A DNA stretch of 64,000 nucleotides from Stutzerimonas stutzeri. GTDB lineage: Bacteria > Pseudomonadota > Gammaproteobacteria > Pseudomonadales > Pseudomonadaceae. Below, one piece after another: positions 20,607 to 29,961 of this stretch (positions are counted from its first letter, which is position 1; each line of letters opens with the position of its first letter). The DNA is taken from positions 62,001 to 126,000 of the forward strand of contig NZ_POUL01000013.1 of NCBI RefSeq assembly GCF_002890895.1, written 5' to 3'. The notes under the pieces are model-generated. The model was given only the letters and a program-made list of their open reading frames with translations. It was not told the origin of the DNA and ran no database searches. Position numbers and translations under genes: made by a program.

Positions 20607-21227
20607 ATGAAGCTGATGCGTAACCTGCTGATCTCCACCTTTGCCCTGCTGCTGGCTGGTTGCGCCGGTCTTGGTCCGCAGGAATCAGTGGAGGGACCCG
20701 GTAATGCCGAGGACTGGAAAGCCCATAAGGCTCACATTAGCGAGATCGATGGCTGGCAGATCAGCGGTAAGATCGGCATCCAGGCCCCACAGGATTCAGG
20801 CAGCGGTACCTTGTTCTGGCTGCAGCGCCAGGGCTACTTCGACATCCGCCTTTCTGGTCCACTGGGGCGTGGCGCCACGCGCCTGACAGGCCGCCCTGAT
20901 GCGGTGGCACTGGAAGTCGCCGGCCAGGGACGCTTCGAGGCCGATTCGCCAGAAGCATTGGTTGAAAGCCAGCTGGGATGGCAACTGCCTGTTTCCCACC
21001 TGCTCTATTGGGTACGCGGCCTTCCCGCTCCGGATAGCCGCAGCCGCATTTCTCTTGATTCCAACGGGCGGCTGGCCAGCCTGCAGCAGGATGGATGGGA
21101 CGTTCAGTACCTGAGCTACACCGAGGAGGACGGGTACACACTGCCAAACCGCATCAAACTGGCAGGCCGGGACCTCAAGATCACACTGGTTGTGAAGGAC
21201 TGGCAACCGCGCCAGCTCGGACACTGA
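20607..21227 (+). CDS. lolB: Outer-membrane lipoprotein LolB
   Basis: Receives lipoproteins from LolA and inserts them in the outer membrane. The protein has 206 residues with a lipobox (LLLAGCAG, Cys about residue 19) and a LolB fold, including [43 protein letters not shown] and [10 protein letters not shown]. Its stop overlaps the ispE start by 1 bp. Confidence 0.95.
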   Translation: MKLMRNLLISTFALLLAGCAGLGPQESVEGPGNAEDWKAHKAHISEIDGWQISGKIGIQAPQDSGSGTLFWLQRQGYFDIRLSGPLGRGATRLTGRPDAVALEVAGQGRFEADSPEALVESQLGWQLPVSHLLYWVRGLPAPDSRSRISLDSNGRLASLQQDGWDVQYLSYTEEDGYTLPNRIKLAGRDLKITLVVKDWQPRQLGH

Positions 21228-22087
21228 TGCGCGCGCTGACACTTCCCGCCCCAGCCAAACTCAACCTCATGCTGCATATCCTCGGCCGTCGCGCCGACGG
21301 CTACCATGAGCTGCAAACGCTGTTTCAATTCCTTGACCACGGTGACGAGCTGACCTTTACAGCTCGAACCGATGGACAGATTCGATTGCACACGGACCTT
21401 CCCGGCGTCGGCCACGACAGTAACCTGATCGTCCGCGCTGCACGCCTGCTCCAGACCCACAGCGCCTGCACCCTCGGCGCCGACATAGAACTGATCAAGC
21501 GCCTGCCCATGGGCGGCGGCATCGGCGGCGGAAGCTCCGACGCGGCCACTACCCTGCTGGGCCTGGATTACCTCTGGCAGACTCGCCTTGGCGTAGATCG
21601 ACTGGCGGCTATCGGCCTGACCCTGGGCGCCGACGTGCCAGTGTTTGTCAGAGGCCGCGCGGCCTTTGCAGAAGGGGTCGGTGAACGCCTGCAACCGGTC
21701 GAATTGAGCGAACCCTGGTACCTTGTCGTCGCTCCGCAAGTCTCTGTTAGTACAGCGGAAATATTTTCCGACCCAGAGTTGACACGCAATACCCCGGCCA
21801 TTACAGTTCGCAGCCTTCTTGCAGGGGGCGGTCATAACGACTGTCAGCCGGTAGTCGAGAGGCGTTACCCAGAAGTTCGTAACGCTTTGAGCTTGTTGAA
21901 CAAATTTGTTCCAGCAAGAATGACCGGCACTGGAGCTTGTGTGTTTGGGAGCTTCCCAAACAAAGGTGAGGCTGATAAAGTTTGCCGCCAACTTCCAGCC
22001 GATTTACCAGCATTTACGGCTCAAGGCCGCAACATTTCGATGCTGCACCGAAAGCTCGCAAAGCTGGCACAGGAAGCAAGTGGTTAG
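21227..22087 (+). CDS. ispE: 4-diphosphocytidyl-2-C-methyl-D-erythritol kinase
   Basis: A kinase of the MEP isoprenoid pathway. The protein has 286 residues from ATG 21227, which overlaps the lolB stop. It has the GHMP-kinase ATP motif ([21 protein letters not shown]) and the N-terminal [28 protein letters not shown]. The last third, from about 21,740, is less GC-biased than the first two thirds, although the family sequence continues to the end. lolB–ispE–tRNA-Gln–prs is the standard pseudomonad order. Confidence 0.96.
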   Translation: MRALTLPAPAKLNLMLHILGRRADGYHELQTLFQFLDHGDELTFTARTDGQIRLHTDLPGVGHDSNLIVRAARLLQTHSACTLGADIELIKRLPMGGGIGGGSSDAATTLLGLDYLWQTRLGVDRLAAIGLTLGADVPVFVRGRAAFAEGVGERLQPVELSEPWYLVVAPQVSVSTAEIFSDPELTRNTPAITVRSLLAGGGHNDCQPVVERRYPEVRNALSLLNKFVPARMTGTGACVFGSFPNKGEADKVCRQLPADLPAFTAQGRNISMLHRKLAKLAQEASG

Positions 22088-22101
22088 AGGTTGTACGTTA
22101 C

Positions 22102-22176
22102 AGGGGCGTCGCCAAGCGGTAAGGCACCAGGTTTTGATCCTGGCATGCGTTGGTTCGAATCCAGCCGCCCCTGCCA
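22102..22176 (+). tRNA. tRNA-Gln (anticodon TTG), copy 1
   Basis: The acceptor stem AGGGGCG / CGCCCCT pairs fully. The anticodon stem CCAGG / CCTGG encloses the loop TTTTGAT with anticodon TTG. The T arm reads GTTCGAATC and CCA is encoded. It lies 14 bp after ispE. Confidence 0.96.
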
Positions 22177-22229
22177 TAACCTTTCGGGGTTAGTACAGCC
22201 GGACAAGCACTTTTCAGGGTTACATCTAC

Positions 22230-22304
22230 AGGGGCGTCGCCAAGCGGTAAGGCACCAGGTTTTGATCCTGGCATGCGTTGGTTCGAATCCAGCCGCCCCT
22301 GCCA
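22230..22304 (+). tRNA. tRNA-Gln (anticodon TTG), copy 2
   Basis: Identical over all 75 bases to the copy at 22102–22176, with the same anticodon TTG and encoded CCA. The 53-bp spacer between the copies is not conserved with the flanks, so this is a simple tandem duplication. A terminator follows 11 bp downstream. Confidence 0.96.
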
Positions 22305-22315
22305 AACATCACGAG

Positions 22316-22353
22316 AGCTGTTCAAAACGCCTGGCCTTTTGAACAGCTTTTTG
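22316..22353 (+). terminator. Rho-independent terminator after the tRNA-Gln pair
   Basis: A perfect 12-bp stem AGCTGTTCAAAA / TTTTGAACAGCT with a 9-base loop, followed by a short T run. It ends the lolB/ispE/tRNA unit ahead of prs. Confidence 0.9.
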
Positions 22354-22387
22354 TTTCATCGGATCCACCCTCAGGCAGGTACTGCGC

Positions 22388-23329
22388 GTGTCCAAGATGA
22401 TGGTCTTCACGGGGAATGCCAACCCCGACCTGGCCCGGCGTGTTGTACGTCAGCTGCATATCCCTCTCGGTGACGCCTACGTCGGTAAATTCTCCGACGG
22501 CGAAATCAGTGTCGAGATCAATGAGAACGTTCGCGGTAAGGACGTCTTCCTGATTCAGCCGACCTGTGCTCCCACCAACGACAATCTGATGGAACTGGTT
22601 GTGATGGCAGACGCCTTCCGCCGGTCCTCCGCCACTCGCATCACAGCCGTCATCCCCTACTTTGGTTACGCCCGTCAGGATCGCCGTCCGCGCTCCGCAC
22701 GTGTGCCGATCAGTGCCAAGGTCGTGGCCGACATGCTCGATGTGGTAGGCGTTAACCGCGTCCTCACGGTCGACCTACACGCCGATCAGATTCAGGGCTT
22801 CTTCGACATGCCCGTGGATAACATCTACGGCTCGCCGGTCCTGGTTGATGACATCCAGGCTCAGCGCTTCGAGAATCTGATGATCGTCTCCCCCGATATT
22901 GGTGGCGTGGTGCGTGCTCGTGCCGTCGCCAAGTCGCTGGGTGTGGATCTGGCGATCATCGACAAGCGTCGCCCGAAGGCTAACCAGTCTGAGGTGATGC
23001 ACATCATTGGTGATATCGAAGGTCGTACCTGCATCCTCGTCGATGACATGGTCGATACCGCCGGCACGCTGTGCCACGCCGCTACTGCTCTGAAAGATCA
23101 TGGCGCTGCCAAGGTCTTTGCGTATTGCACACACCCGATTCTGTCCGGTCGCGCCATCGAGAACATCGAAGGCTCGGTTCTCGACGAACTGGTCGTGACC
23201 AATACCATTCCGCTGTCCGCAGCGGCGCAAGCCTGTACCCGTATTCGCCAGCTGGACATCGCGCCAATGGTGGCTGAAGCGGTTCGCCGCATCAGCAATG
23301 CTGAATCGATCAGCGCGATGTTCCGCTAA
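22388..23329 (+). CDS. prs: Ribose-phosphate pyrophosphokinase
   Basis: Makes PRPP from ribose 5-phosphate and ATP, feeding nucleotide, His and Trp synthesis and the salvage enzymes at 10–12 kb. The protein has 313 residues. The start is a GTG ([18 protein letters not shown]). The flexible-loop and PRPP-binding motifs are clear: [12 protein letters not shown] and [15 protein letters not shown]. It is followed by a terminator. Confidence 0.97.
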   Translation: MSKMMVFTGNANPDLARRVVRQLHIPLGDAYVGKFSDGEISVEINENVRGKDVFLIQPTCAPTNDNLMELVVMADAFRRSSATRITAVIPYFGYARQDRRPRSARVPISAKVVADMLDVVGVNRVLTVDLHADQIQGFFDMPVDNIYGSPVLVDDIQAQRFENLMIVSPDIGGVVRARAVAKSLGVDLAIIDKRRPKANQSEVMHIIGDIEGRTCILVDDMVDTAGTLCHAATALKDHGAAKVFAYCTHPILSGRAIENIEGSVLDELVVTNTIPLSAAAQACTRIRQLDIAPMVAEAVRRISNAESISAMFR

Positions 23330-23366
23330 GCCCAACGCTTAGCCCTTTGCGCAGAACGAAAATGTG

Positions 23367-23389
23367 CCCCGCCTCGTGCGGGGTTTTTT
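23367..23389 (+). terminator. Rho-independent terminator after prs
   Basis: Stem CCCCGC / GCGGGG with a 5-base loop, followed by six T, 37 bp after the prs stop. Confidence 0.93.
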
Positions 23390-23453
23390 GCCCAACCGCC
23401 CGGTAGCGCTGGTCGCGAGCGTTTCGGGTGCGTTGTTATCCTGGAGAAACACA

Positions 23454-24071
23454 ATGACTGATTTCACTCTGAATGCCCAAGTGCGTTCCGACCTGGGGAA
23501 AGGTGCGAGCCGCCGCCTGCGTCGTAACGCCAGCCTCGTCCCGGCCGTAATCTACGGTGGTGACAAAGCCCCGCAGTCCATCAGCCTGCTGGCCAAAGAC
23601 CTGGCCAAGATGCTGGAAAACGAAGCCTCCTTCAGCCACGTGCTGACCCTGAATGTCGATGGCCAGAACGAATCCGTTCTGATCAAGGCACTGCAGCGTC
23701 ATCCGGCCAAGAGCTTCGTCCTGCACGCTGACTTCGTCCGTGTCGTCGAAGGTCACAAGCTGACCGCTACCGTTCCGCTGCACTTCATCAACCAGGAAAC
23801 CTCGGTTGGCGTGAAGCAGCAGGGTGGCGAAATCCTGCACAACATCAACGAAGTCGAAGTGTCCTGCATGCCGCAAGACCTGCCGGAGTTCATCGAGGTC
23901 GACATGGCCAAGGTTGAAGTCGGCCAGGTTCTGCACATGACCGACCTGACTCTGCCGAAAGGCGTTCAGCTGGTCGCCCTGGCACACGGCAGTGACCTGC
24001 CAGTTGCCAACGTTCACGCCCCTCGCGTGAGCAAGGAAGACACTCCGAAAGAAGAAGGCGCTGCCGAGTAA
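23454..24071 (+). CDS. rplY: 50S ribosomal protein L25 (CTC type)
   Basis: Binds 5S rRNA. The protein has 205 residues from ATG 23454 ([24 protein letters not shown]), preceded by CTGGAGAAAC. The N-terminal L25 domain is followed by the C-terminal TL5/CTC beta domain ([27 protein letters not shown] region through [10 protein letters not shown]), so this is the long form. It leads the rplY–pth–ychF run. Confidence 0.96.
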   Translation: MTDFTLNAQVRSDLGKGASRRLRRNASLVPAVIYGGDKAPQSISLLAKDLAKMLENEASFSHVLTLNVDGQNESVLIKALQRHPAKSFVLHADFVRVVEGHKLTATVPLHFINQETSVGVKQQGGEILHNINEVEVSCMPQDLPEFIEVDMAKVEVGQVLHMTDLTLPKGVQLVALAHGSDLPVANVHAPRVSKEDTPKEEGAAE

Positions 24072-24105
24072 TCCACTCGTCATTACCTGAGGAAGGGCCT
24101 CTGTC

Positions 24106-24690
24106 GTGACTGCCGTTAAACTGATCGTCGGCCTGGGTAATCCAGGCCCTGAATACGACCAGACCCGGCATAACGCAGGGGCCCTTTTCGTTGAGCGTCT
24201 GGCTGCCCACAAGGGCGTCAACCTCAGCGCCGATCGCAAGTATTTCGGCCTGGTCGGCAAGTTTCGCCATCAGGACGAAGATGTCCGCCTGTTGATCCCC
24301 ACCACCTTCATGAACCGCAGCGGTCAAGCGGTGGCTGCACTGGCTGGATTTTTCCGTATTCCCCCCGAGTCTATCCTGGTTGCCCACGATGAACTCGACA
24401 TGCCCCCCGGCATTGTCAAGCTCAAACAGGGCGGCGGCCATGGCGGGCATAACGGGCTTCGCGACATCATTGCCAAGCTCGGCAATCAGAACAATTTCTA
24501 CCGCCTGCGTCTGGGCATCGGTCATCCAGGCCACAGCAGTCTGGTAACCGGTTATGTATTGGGCCGGGCGCCCCAGGCCGAGCGCGAAAAGCTCAACGCC
24601 AGCATCGACTTCACGTTCGACGTCCTACCCGAGATTCTTGCCGGTGACTGGACGCGTGCGATGCAGCGTCTGCACAGCCAGAAGGCCTGA
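24106..24690 (+). CDS. pth: Peptidyl-tRNA hydrolase
   Basis: Releases tRNA from peptidyl-tRNA dropped by ribosomes. The protein has 194 residues. The catalytic His and Asn/Asp sites are visible in [31 protein letters not shown] and [15 protein letters not shown] start at 24106 follows GGAAGGGCCTC. Usual partner of rplY and ychF. Confidence 0.97.
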   Translation: MTAVKLIVGLGNPGPEYDQTRHNAGALFVERLAAHKGVNLSADRKYFGLVGKFRHQDEDVRLLIPTTFMNRSGQAVAALAGFFRIPPESILVAHDELDMPPGIVKLKQGGGHGGHNGLRDIIAKLGNQNNFYRLRLGIGHPGHSSLVTGYVLGRAPQAEREKLNASIDFTFDVLPEILAGDWTRAMQRLHSQKA

Positions 24691-24828
24691 TCGAACTCGA
24701 CGCGGGACCGTAAGACAAGGCAACGGCTGAGCGGAAAGCTTGCACTGCAGCGCATCACGAAGCCGTTTAACGCAGTTTGGCAACGCCGGTAGCGCATCCG
24801 CTGCCAGCCAGTACCGAGGCAAGACACC

Positions 24829-25929
24829 ATGGGATTCAATTGCGGCATCGTCGGCCTGCCCAACGTCGGCAAGTCCACCCTGTTCAACGCGCTGACCAAG
24901 TCCGGCATCGCTGCGGAAAACTTCCCCTTCTGCACCATCGAGCCGAACAGCGGCATCGTACCGATGCCCGATCCGCGCCTGCAGGCCCTGGCCGACATCG
25001 TCAAGCCCGAGCGAATCCTGCCGACTACCATGGAGTTCGTCGACATCGCCGGCCTCGTTGAAGGCGCTTCCAAAGGCGAAGGTCTGGGCAACAAGTTTCT
25101 AGCCAACATCCGCGAAACCGATGCCATTGCCCACGTGGTGCGCTGCTTTGAAGACGAGAACGTCATTCACGTCTCCAACTCGGTCGACCCCAAGCGCGAC
25201 ATCGAAATCATCGAACTGGAACTGATCTTTGCTGACCTCGACAGCTGCGAAAAGCAACTGCAGCGCGTCACACGCAACGCCAAGGGCGGCGACAAGGAAG
25301 CCGTCGCACAGAAAGCGCTGCTGGAAAAGCTGATCCCGCACTTCACCGAAGGCAAGCCGGCCCGCACGCTGCTGAAGAAGCTGGGTGAGGACGAGATGCA
25401 GCTGGCCAAGGGTTTCCACCTGCTGACCAGCAAGCCGGTAATGTATATCGCCAACGTTGCCGAAGACGGTTTCGAGAACAACCCGCATCTGGACGTGGTA
25501 AACGCCATCGCAGCCGAAGAAGGTGCCATCGTGGTGCCGGTGTGCAACAAGATCGAAGCGGAAATTGCCGAACTGGACGATGGCGAGGAAAAGGACATGT
25601 TCCTCGAATCGCTCGGCCTCGAAGAGCCTGGTTTGAACCGCGTGATTCGTGCCGGCTATGAACTGCTCAACCTGCAGACCTACTTCACCGCTGGCGTGAA
25701 GGAAGTCCGCGCCTGGACCGTGAAGATCGGCGCCACCGCCCCCCAGGGTGCCGGCGTGATCCACACCGATTTCGAGAAAGGCTTCATCCGCGCCGAAGTG
25801 GTCGCCTATAACGACTTCATTCAGTACAAAGGCGAAGCCGGCGCCAAGGAAGCCGGCAAATGGCGCCTGGAAGGCAAGGAATACATCATCAAGGACGGCG
25901 ACGTGATGCACTTCCGCTTCAACGTGTAA
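24829..25929 (+). CDS. ychF: YchF/OLA1-type redox-regulated P-loop ATPase
   Basis: An Obg-family NTPase of 366 residues that binds ATP in preference to GTP and associates with ribosomes. It has G1 ([14 protein letters not shown]), the switch stretch [16 protein letters not shown]3 [10 protein letters not shown], and the altered G4 motif NKIE ([12 protein letters not shown]) that explains ATP preference. A coiled-coil insert lies near residues 130–200 and a TGS domain at the C terminus ends [13 protein letters not shown] terminator follows. Confidence 0.97.
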   Translation: MGFNCGIVGLPNVGKSTLFNALTKSGIAAENFPFCTIEPNSGIVPMPDPRLQALADIVKPERILPTTMEFVDIAGLVEGASKGEGLGNKFLANIRETDAIAHVVRCFEDENVIHVSNSVDPKRDIEIIELELIFADLDSCEKQLQRVTRNAKGGDKEAVAQKALLEKLIPHFTEGKPARTLLKKLGEDEMQLAKGFHLLTSKPVMYIANVAEDGFENNPHLDVVNAIAAEEGAIVVPVCNKIEAEIAELDDGEEKDMFLESLGLEEPGLNRVIRAGYELLNLQTYFTAGVKEVRAWTVKIGATAPQGAGVIHTDFEKGFIRAEVVAYNDFIQYKGEAGAKEAGKWRLEGKEYIIKDGDVMHFRFNV

Positions 25930-25968
25930 GCGAAATCGCCAGCTCGGCATGCGCTTGATGCAACTCTC

Positions 25969-25996
25969 AAAAAGCCTCGCTCACGCGGGGCTTTTT
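25969..25996 (+). terminator. Rho-independent terminator after ychF
   Basis: A hairpin AAAAAGCCTCGC / GCGGGGCTTTTT with a 4-base loop and one G·T pair; the T run forms the 3' arm. It lies 40 bp after the ychF stop. Confidence 0.92.
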
Positions 25997-26153
25997 GCAT
26001 CCCGAGCCGCAAACTCGTCCTGCTGAACAGTCGGGAAAAGCGTCTGCTCCAAGCATCTGACTGACGACCGGTACGGAATCTGACCATCATCCGCGGAATA
26101 TTCGCCCCGCTTGCGCGGTCGGAACAGGCAGACCTGCCGAAGCCGGAGCCCAG

Positions 26154-26852
26154 ATGAACAGCCTCACCGAACCACCGCTGCAGCACCTCGACGACGCCTT
26201 TTTCGACCGGGACGCGCAAGTCGTCGCTCAGGCATTGCTTGGAACCGTCATTCGCCACTGCGTAGACGGGCTGTGGTTGTCGGCGCGCATCATCGAGACT
26301 GAGGCCTACTACATCGAAGAGAAAGCCAGTCATTCATCGCTCGGCCAAAGCCCCTCGCGGCGCGCCATGTTCATGCCAGCCGGCCATCTCTATCTTTATT
26401 ATTCACGCGGCGGGGACTCGCTCAACTTCAGCGTGCAAGGGAACGGCAACGCCGTCTGCATCAAGGCTGGATATCCATGGGTCGACTCGCTGTCATGTGA
26501 GGAATCCATCGAACGCATGCGCACCAACAGCCCCTCGGCCGCAGGCGGCCCACGTCCCCTGACCCGGCTCTGCTCCGGCCAGACACTGTTATGCAAGGCC
26601 CTGGGGCTGAAGGTTGCAGAGTGGAATGCCCAGCGCATGGACCCTGCCAGACTGCGCGTGGACGACATTGGCGCACGTCCGGACATCATCCAGACAACAC
26701 GCCTGGGCATCCCGGCCGGCCGCGACGAGCATCTGCCCTACCGCTTCGTGGATGCGGGTTTTGCCGCGCACTGCACACGCAATCCGCTACGCCGCGGGCA
26801 ACAAGAAGGCCAGGATTACGCGCTGCTGCGCCGCGAGTCATTGGCGAGCTAG
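26154..26852 (+). CDS. DNA-3-methyladenine glycosylase (AAG/MPG family)
   Basis: Excises 3-methyladenine and other alkylated or deaminated purines. The protein has 232 residues. It shows RIIETEAYYIEEKASHSSLGQSPSR (catalytic-region Glu and the damaged-base pocket) and MFMPAGHLYLYYSRGGDSLNFSV, typical of the AAG fold. It stands alone between the ychF terminator and a convergent phosphoesterase gene; the stop codons are 8 bp apart. Confidence 0.9.
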   Translation: MNSLTEPPLQHLDDAFFDRDAQVVAQALLGTVIRHCVDGLWLSARIIETEAYYIEEKASHSSLGQSPSRRAMFMPAGHLYLYYSRGGDSLNFSVQGNGNAVCIKAGYPWVDSLSCEESIERMRTNSPSAAGGPRPLTRLCSGQTLLCKALGLKVAEWNAQRMDPARLRVDDIGARPDIIQTTRLGIPAGRDEHLPYRFVDAGFAAHCTRNPLRRGQQEGQDYALLRRESLAS

Positions 26853-26860
26853 TTTCTGAC

Positions 26861-27976
26861 TCAAACAGCCCTGACCAAACGAATTCTCGTGATCTCCGAC
26901 GGCGCACCAAAGCGCAGCGGCGGCCCCCAATAACCCGTGCCACGGCTGATATAGATCTGCATCTCACCGACGCGCTGCAACCCTGCCACCCATGGTTGCT
27001 GCCAGCGCACGAGATGCATCCAGGGCCAGAACTGCCCGCCGTGCGTATGCCCCGACAACTGCAGATCGCAGCCCACCTCCGACGCGGCCTTGGCCGAACG
27101 GGGCTGGTGCGCCAGCAGGAGTCGCGGCACGTCATCGGGCGCACCGGCAAATGCTGCGACCGGATCGCTGCGATGGCTGGGACGAAACAGCTCGGCCGAA
27201 TAATCGGCGATGCCTGCCAACACCATACGTGCGTCGCCGTGTTCGAGCTGAACATGACGATTGAGCAGCACGGCCATACCCAGCCGCTCGAACTCGGAAA
27301 TCCAGCTGTCCGCACCGGAGTAGTACTCGTGATTGCCGGTCACCACATACGTACCATGCCGCGCGCTTAATTGCGCCAACGGGGCAATATCATCGGCCAG
27401 ATCGGCAACGCTGCCATCTACCAGATCACCGGTAATCACGATGAGGTCCGGCGACAGCCCGTTGACCCGCCTGACGATCGCATCGATGTAGTCCTGCTTG
27501 ATCGTCGGCCCCACGTGGATGTCGCTGAGCTGCACGATGCTGAAGCCCTCCAGCTCAGGCGGAAGATCTCGCAGCGCGATGCTGCGTTCAACCACACGAG
27601 CCGTGCGCCGTGCATTGAGCACACCGAACAGGGTGACCGCTGCGACCGCAACGATCACCGCCAACGCTGAGCCTCGCCCAATAGCAGCCGACTCCCAACC
27701 GAGCAGCGAGGCCACCACCAAAACAAAGGCGCGCAGCAATGCGAAAATCGCCAGGCTGGAAAAGATGCCCATCGCCAACAACCCGGACCACGCCAGCAGC
27801 GCACTCCCGGCGCCGCGCACCAGCACGCCGAAACGCATCAGCACAGCCGAGAGCAAGAGATAACCCCACGCCAATACGCTACCGAACATCCCGAGGGACA
27901 GATCTGGAATCAGCGTGACACCGACGAACACATGCAAGCCAATCAGCAGCGCAACAACTAGCAACCGCCTGTTCAT
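26861..27976 (-). CDS. Membrane-anchored metallophosphoesterase (YaeI/YkuE-like)
   Basis: A protein of 371 residues. The N-terminal 140 residues hold about four transmembrane helices. The calcineurin-like phosphoesterase domain follows, with all metal-site motifs: SDIHVG, ITGDLVDG, TGNHEYYSG and LSGHTHGGQFWP. Related proteins cleave phosphodiesters of lipids such as UDP-diacylglucosamine. The substrate here is unknown. Confidence 0.9.
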   Translation of the reverse strand: MNRRLLVVALLIGLHVFVGVTLIPDLSLGMFGSVLAWGYLLLSAVLMRFGVLVRGAGSALLAWSGLLAMGIFSSLAIFALLRAFVLVVASLLGWESAAIGRGSALAVIVAVAAVTLFGVLNARRTARVVERSIALRDLPPELEGFSIVQLSDIHVGPTIKQDYIDAIVRRVNGLSPDLIVITGDLVDGSVADLADDIAPLAQLSARHGTYVVTGNHEYYSGADSWISEFERLGMAVLLNRHVQLEHGDARMVLAGIADYSAELFRPSHRSDPVAAFAGAPDDVPRLLLAHQPRSAKAASEVGCDLQLSGHTHGGQFWPWMHLVRWQQPWVAGLQRVGEMQIYISRGTGYWGPPLRFGAPSEITRIRLVRAV

Positions 27977-28382
27977 GCGTTAACGTCTCTAAAGCAAGGG
28001 TGGAGTATTGTTACGCACCCTGGCGGCAGGCGGCGTAACGGAATCGAAAAGAACTTGTACCACGCTTATGCCTAGGATCCCCGTCCGTAATGCCCAAGCA
28101 CGGAAAAGCGCGGTGTCTCAGGCACAAGTCATGAGTGTATGGCCAGCGCCATCAGTGACAGACGTTGACCGAAACTACTCACCCGTTCAATTTCGATCCG
28201 TTGAGGGGCTGGATTGACTGGGTGCCAGCTCAACTAAAGTCGCGGGCAGTCGCCAGCCGTAAGCGACTGATCTGTCGCGCAGAAGCGGCGCGGTGACCCT
28301 CACACCTGGATACAGAGCCGGAGCGCGCTAGCCTCACAGCTGCAAACCGCCGGCACGCCTATCGATAAGCACAACCTAACCG
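27977..28382. other. Intergenic region without recognised gene
   Basis: 406 bp upstream of the metallophosphoesterase gene. Short open frames exist but show no family match, no good ribosome binding site and mixed codon use. The phosphoesterase promoter must lie in the left part. Confidence 0.4.
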
Positions 28383-28577
28383 CTACATAACGCCGGGATC
28401 AGGCATCGGGTCCGGAGGTGGCGGCTCTTTTTCCAGCTGCTCGAGTACTTCGTCCGGTAGAACACCGCCATCGTCCAGTTCAGTGTCACTCTCGGCGTCG
28501 TCGAGGTCGTTCATCGGCGATTCGTCCGCCTGCCAGGGATGGAGCGGTGGATCGCTTGGAAAGGTAATGCTGAGCAT
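28383..28577 (-). CDS. Small acidic, proline-rich hypothetical protein
   Basis: A protein of 64 residues starting MLSITFPSDPPLHPWQADES, with a very acidic middle (NDLDDAESDTELDDGG) and a C terminus of repeated Pro/Asp (PPPPDPMPDPGVM). An AGGAGATCGATC site stands right before ATG 28577, which argues for real translation. It has no recognised domain and is probably disordered. Confidence 0.5.
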   Translation of the reverse strand: MLSITFPSDPPLHPWQADESPMNDLDDAESDTELDDGGVLPDEVLEQLEKEPPPPDPMPDPGVM

Positions 28578-29033
28578 GATCGATCTCCTAGCATATGTGC
28601 CTGAGGGATTAGGCAGGTCTGGCGATGCATCGTTCGGACCGGTCATCTGTGACCCGTCCAGGCATGTTCACCCTGGAACTCGCTCAGGGCACTATGGAAA
28701 CAGGTGATCCTCGCAGCCAACGTGGTATTGCGGCTGTAAACCGCGTCGGCCGGCTGAAACACCCTGACTTTCGCCTCGACTAGCACAAGCGCGAACACCT
28801 CGCTGCCAGCCTCTAGCGCAGGTGCTGCGAATGACAACGAGCAGAAGCATCAGATCGCCGCGCCCGACTGCAGCGAGCGCCTGGCCACCCTCGTATTCCC
28901 GCCAAAATGGACTTGATCGACAGCGCACCGACGACGGTCGGACCGGTGGCATAAGCATTTGAAAAAGCAGGTAGAAAAAGCACACCCTGAGGGTTGACAC
29001 GCAACCGCTCGGCGCGAATAATGCGCGCCACTT
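28578..29033. other. Intergenic region upstream of tRNA-Met
   Basis: 456 bp with no gene I can support. The right end must carry the tRNA-Met promoter; a TTGACA at 28994–28999 is a plausible -35 element. Confidence 0.4.
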
Positions 29034-29110
29034 GGCTACGTAGCTCAGTTGGTTAGAGCATAGCATTCATAATGCTGGGGTCCGGGGTTCAAGTCCCTGC
29101 GTAGCCACCA
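29034..29110 (+). tRNA. tRNA-Met (elongator, anticodon CAT)
   Basis: 77 bases with acceptor stem GGCTACG / CGTAGCC, D arm GCTCAGTTGGTTAGAGC, anticodon loop TTCATAA (CAT), T loop GTTCAAG and encoded ACCA end. The fully paired first acceptor base pair (G–C) marks it as elongator rather than initiator tRNA. Confidence 0.96.
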
Positions 29111-29119
29111 AATTCAAGA

Positions 29120-29150
29120 AAGGGTTCAGCGAAAGCTGGACCCTTTTTTT
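29120..29150 (+). terminator. Rho-independent terminator after tRNA-Met
   Basis: An 11-bp stem AAGGGTTCAGC / GCTGGACCCTT with a GAAA tetraloop and one G·T pair, followed by a seven-base T run. Confidence 0.93.
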
Positions 29151-29187
29151 GTGCTTGCCGTTTAGCCAGCCGCATCGAGAGCGCACC

Positions 29188-29415
29188 ATGAGAGACGACT
29201 TCGACAACATCCGCGCCGAGCGCGAAACGCCCTATCGCACCGTTGCCGCCCCTACCAACCAACATGCCGGTCTCTGGAAACAGATCGCGATCGGCATCGT
29301 GGTTGGGCATCTGTCGTTGGGGTTGATCGGTGCTGTGGTCTGGATGGTGGCGGCGCAGCTGCTTATTGCGGATGTGCACATCGTTGCGCCGTGGGCAGCA
29401 CAGCCTCAGGGATGA
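29188..29415 (+). CDS. Small single-pass membrane protein, unknown function
   Basis: A protein of 75 residues starting MRDDFDNIRAERETPYRTVA, with one hydrophobic helix at about residues 31–60 (QIAIGIVVGHLSLGLIGAVV) and a short tail. The codon use is GC3-rich, as in real local genes. No domain recognised. It follows the tRNA-Met terminator by 37 bp. Confidence 0.5.
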   Translation: MRDDFDNIRAERETPYRTVAAPTNQHAGLWKQIAIGIVVGHLSLGLIGAVVWMVAAQLLIADVHIVAPWAAQPQG

Positions 29416-29466
29416 ATGGGATTGCTTTGACTGAAACAGGCTGTCCCTAGCAAATGAAACTGAAAT

Positions 29467-29885
29467 CTATCCCTTCCTCATTGCCGGCCGCAGCGCATGC
29501 CGCGGAGCAGGCATTCCATGACCCTGTCTGCGCCCGAGATCAAACGTGTAACGCAGGCCGCTCTTGCTAATCTGGCACTCGGCAGCCACATCGACGAGCA
29601 ACAACTCGGTCGTCGCATTCGGCAGACAGCGTAGCTGAAGCAATAGATGCCGGGCAGAGCTCTGCTGCCAGATCCAGAGTAGCAACGAGTGCCAAGAGCA
29701 TCTGCTTCAGTGCCTCCGGTTTCATCTCGCTCCGTTCATGGAACAGCACCAACAGCACGCCGCTTAGCAACCAGTCGACGATCAATTTTCCAAAGCCCGG
29801 GTGAAAGCCGCGTCCATGGAACAGCCGCAGACGTCATCGGCCACAATGGTCTGGGCGGCGGACAGATGGCCTTGCAAGAAATGAG
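29467..29885 (-). pseudogene. Decayed TetR-like regulator sequence
   Basis: Read on the minus strand, this stretch has three short coding-like pieces in different frames. The first (29785–29880) reads AAQTIVADDVCGCSMDAAFTRALEN, then a stop; one frame over it continues LIVDWLLSG, which resembles a TetR C terminus. The next (from ATG 29725) reads MKPEALKQMLLALVATLDLAAEL. The last contains VDVAAECQISKSGLRYTF (29542–29595), close to a TetR helix-turn-helix. The order and frame breaks suggest remnants of one or two regulators. The rest of 29416–29961 holds no other gene. Confidence 0.3.
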
Positions 29886-29961
29886 AGGCTTGAGAGTCAT
29901 ACACGAACATCGCCGGTAGCGTTGCCGCACATTACAAACGCTGCCGCCGCCGGTTCACGCC

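Noticed and set aside
22102..22304. tRNA pair as an attachment site of an integrated element
   Set aside because: No integrase, no partial tRNA copy elsewhere in the window and conserved housekeeping genes on both sides.
22084..22342. Short open frames across the two tRNA-Gln genes
   Set aside because: They translate tRNA sequence and repeat the same peptide twice because the tRNAs are identical.
28008..28217. Open frame of 69 codons after the metallophosphoesterase gene
   Set aside because: No similarity, no ribosome binding site and poor codon bias.
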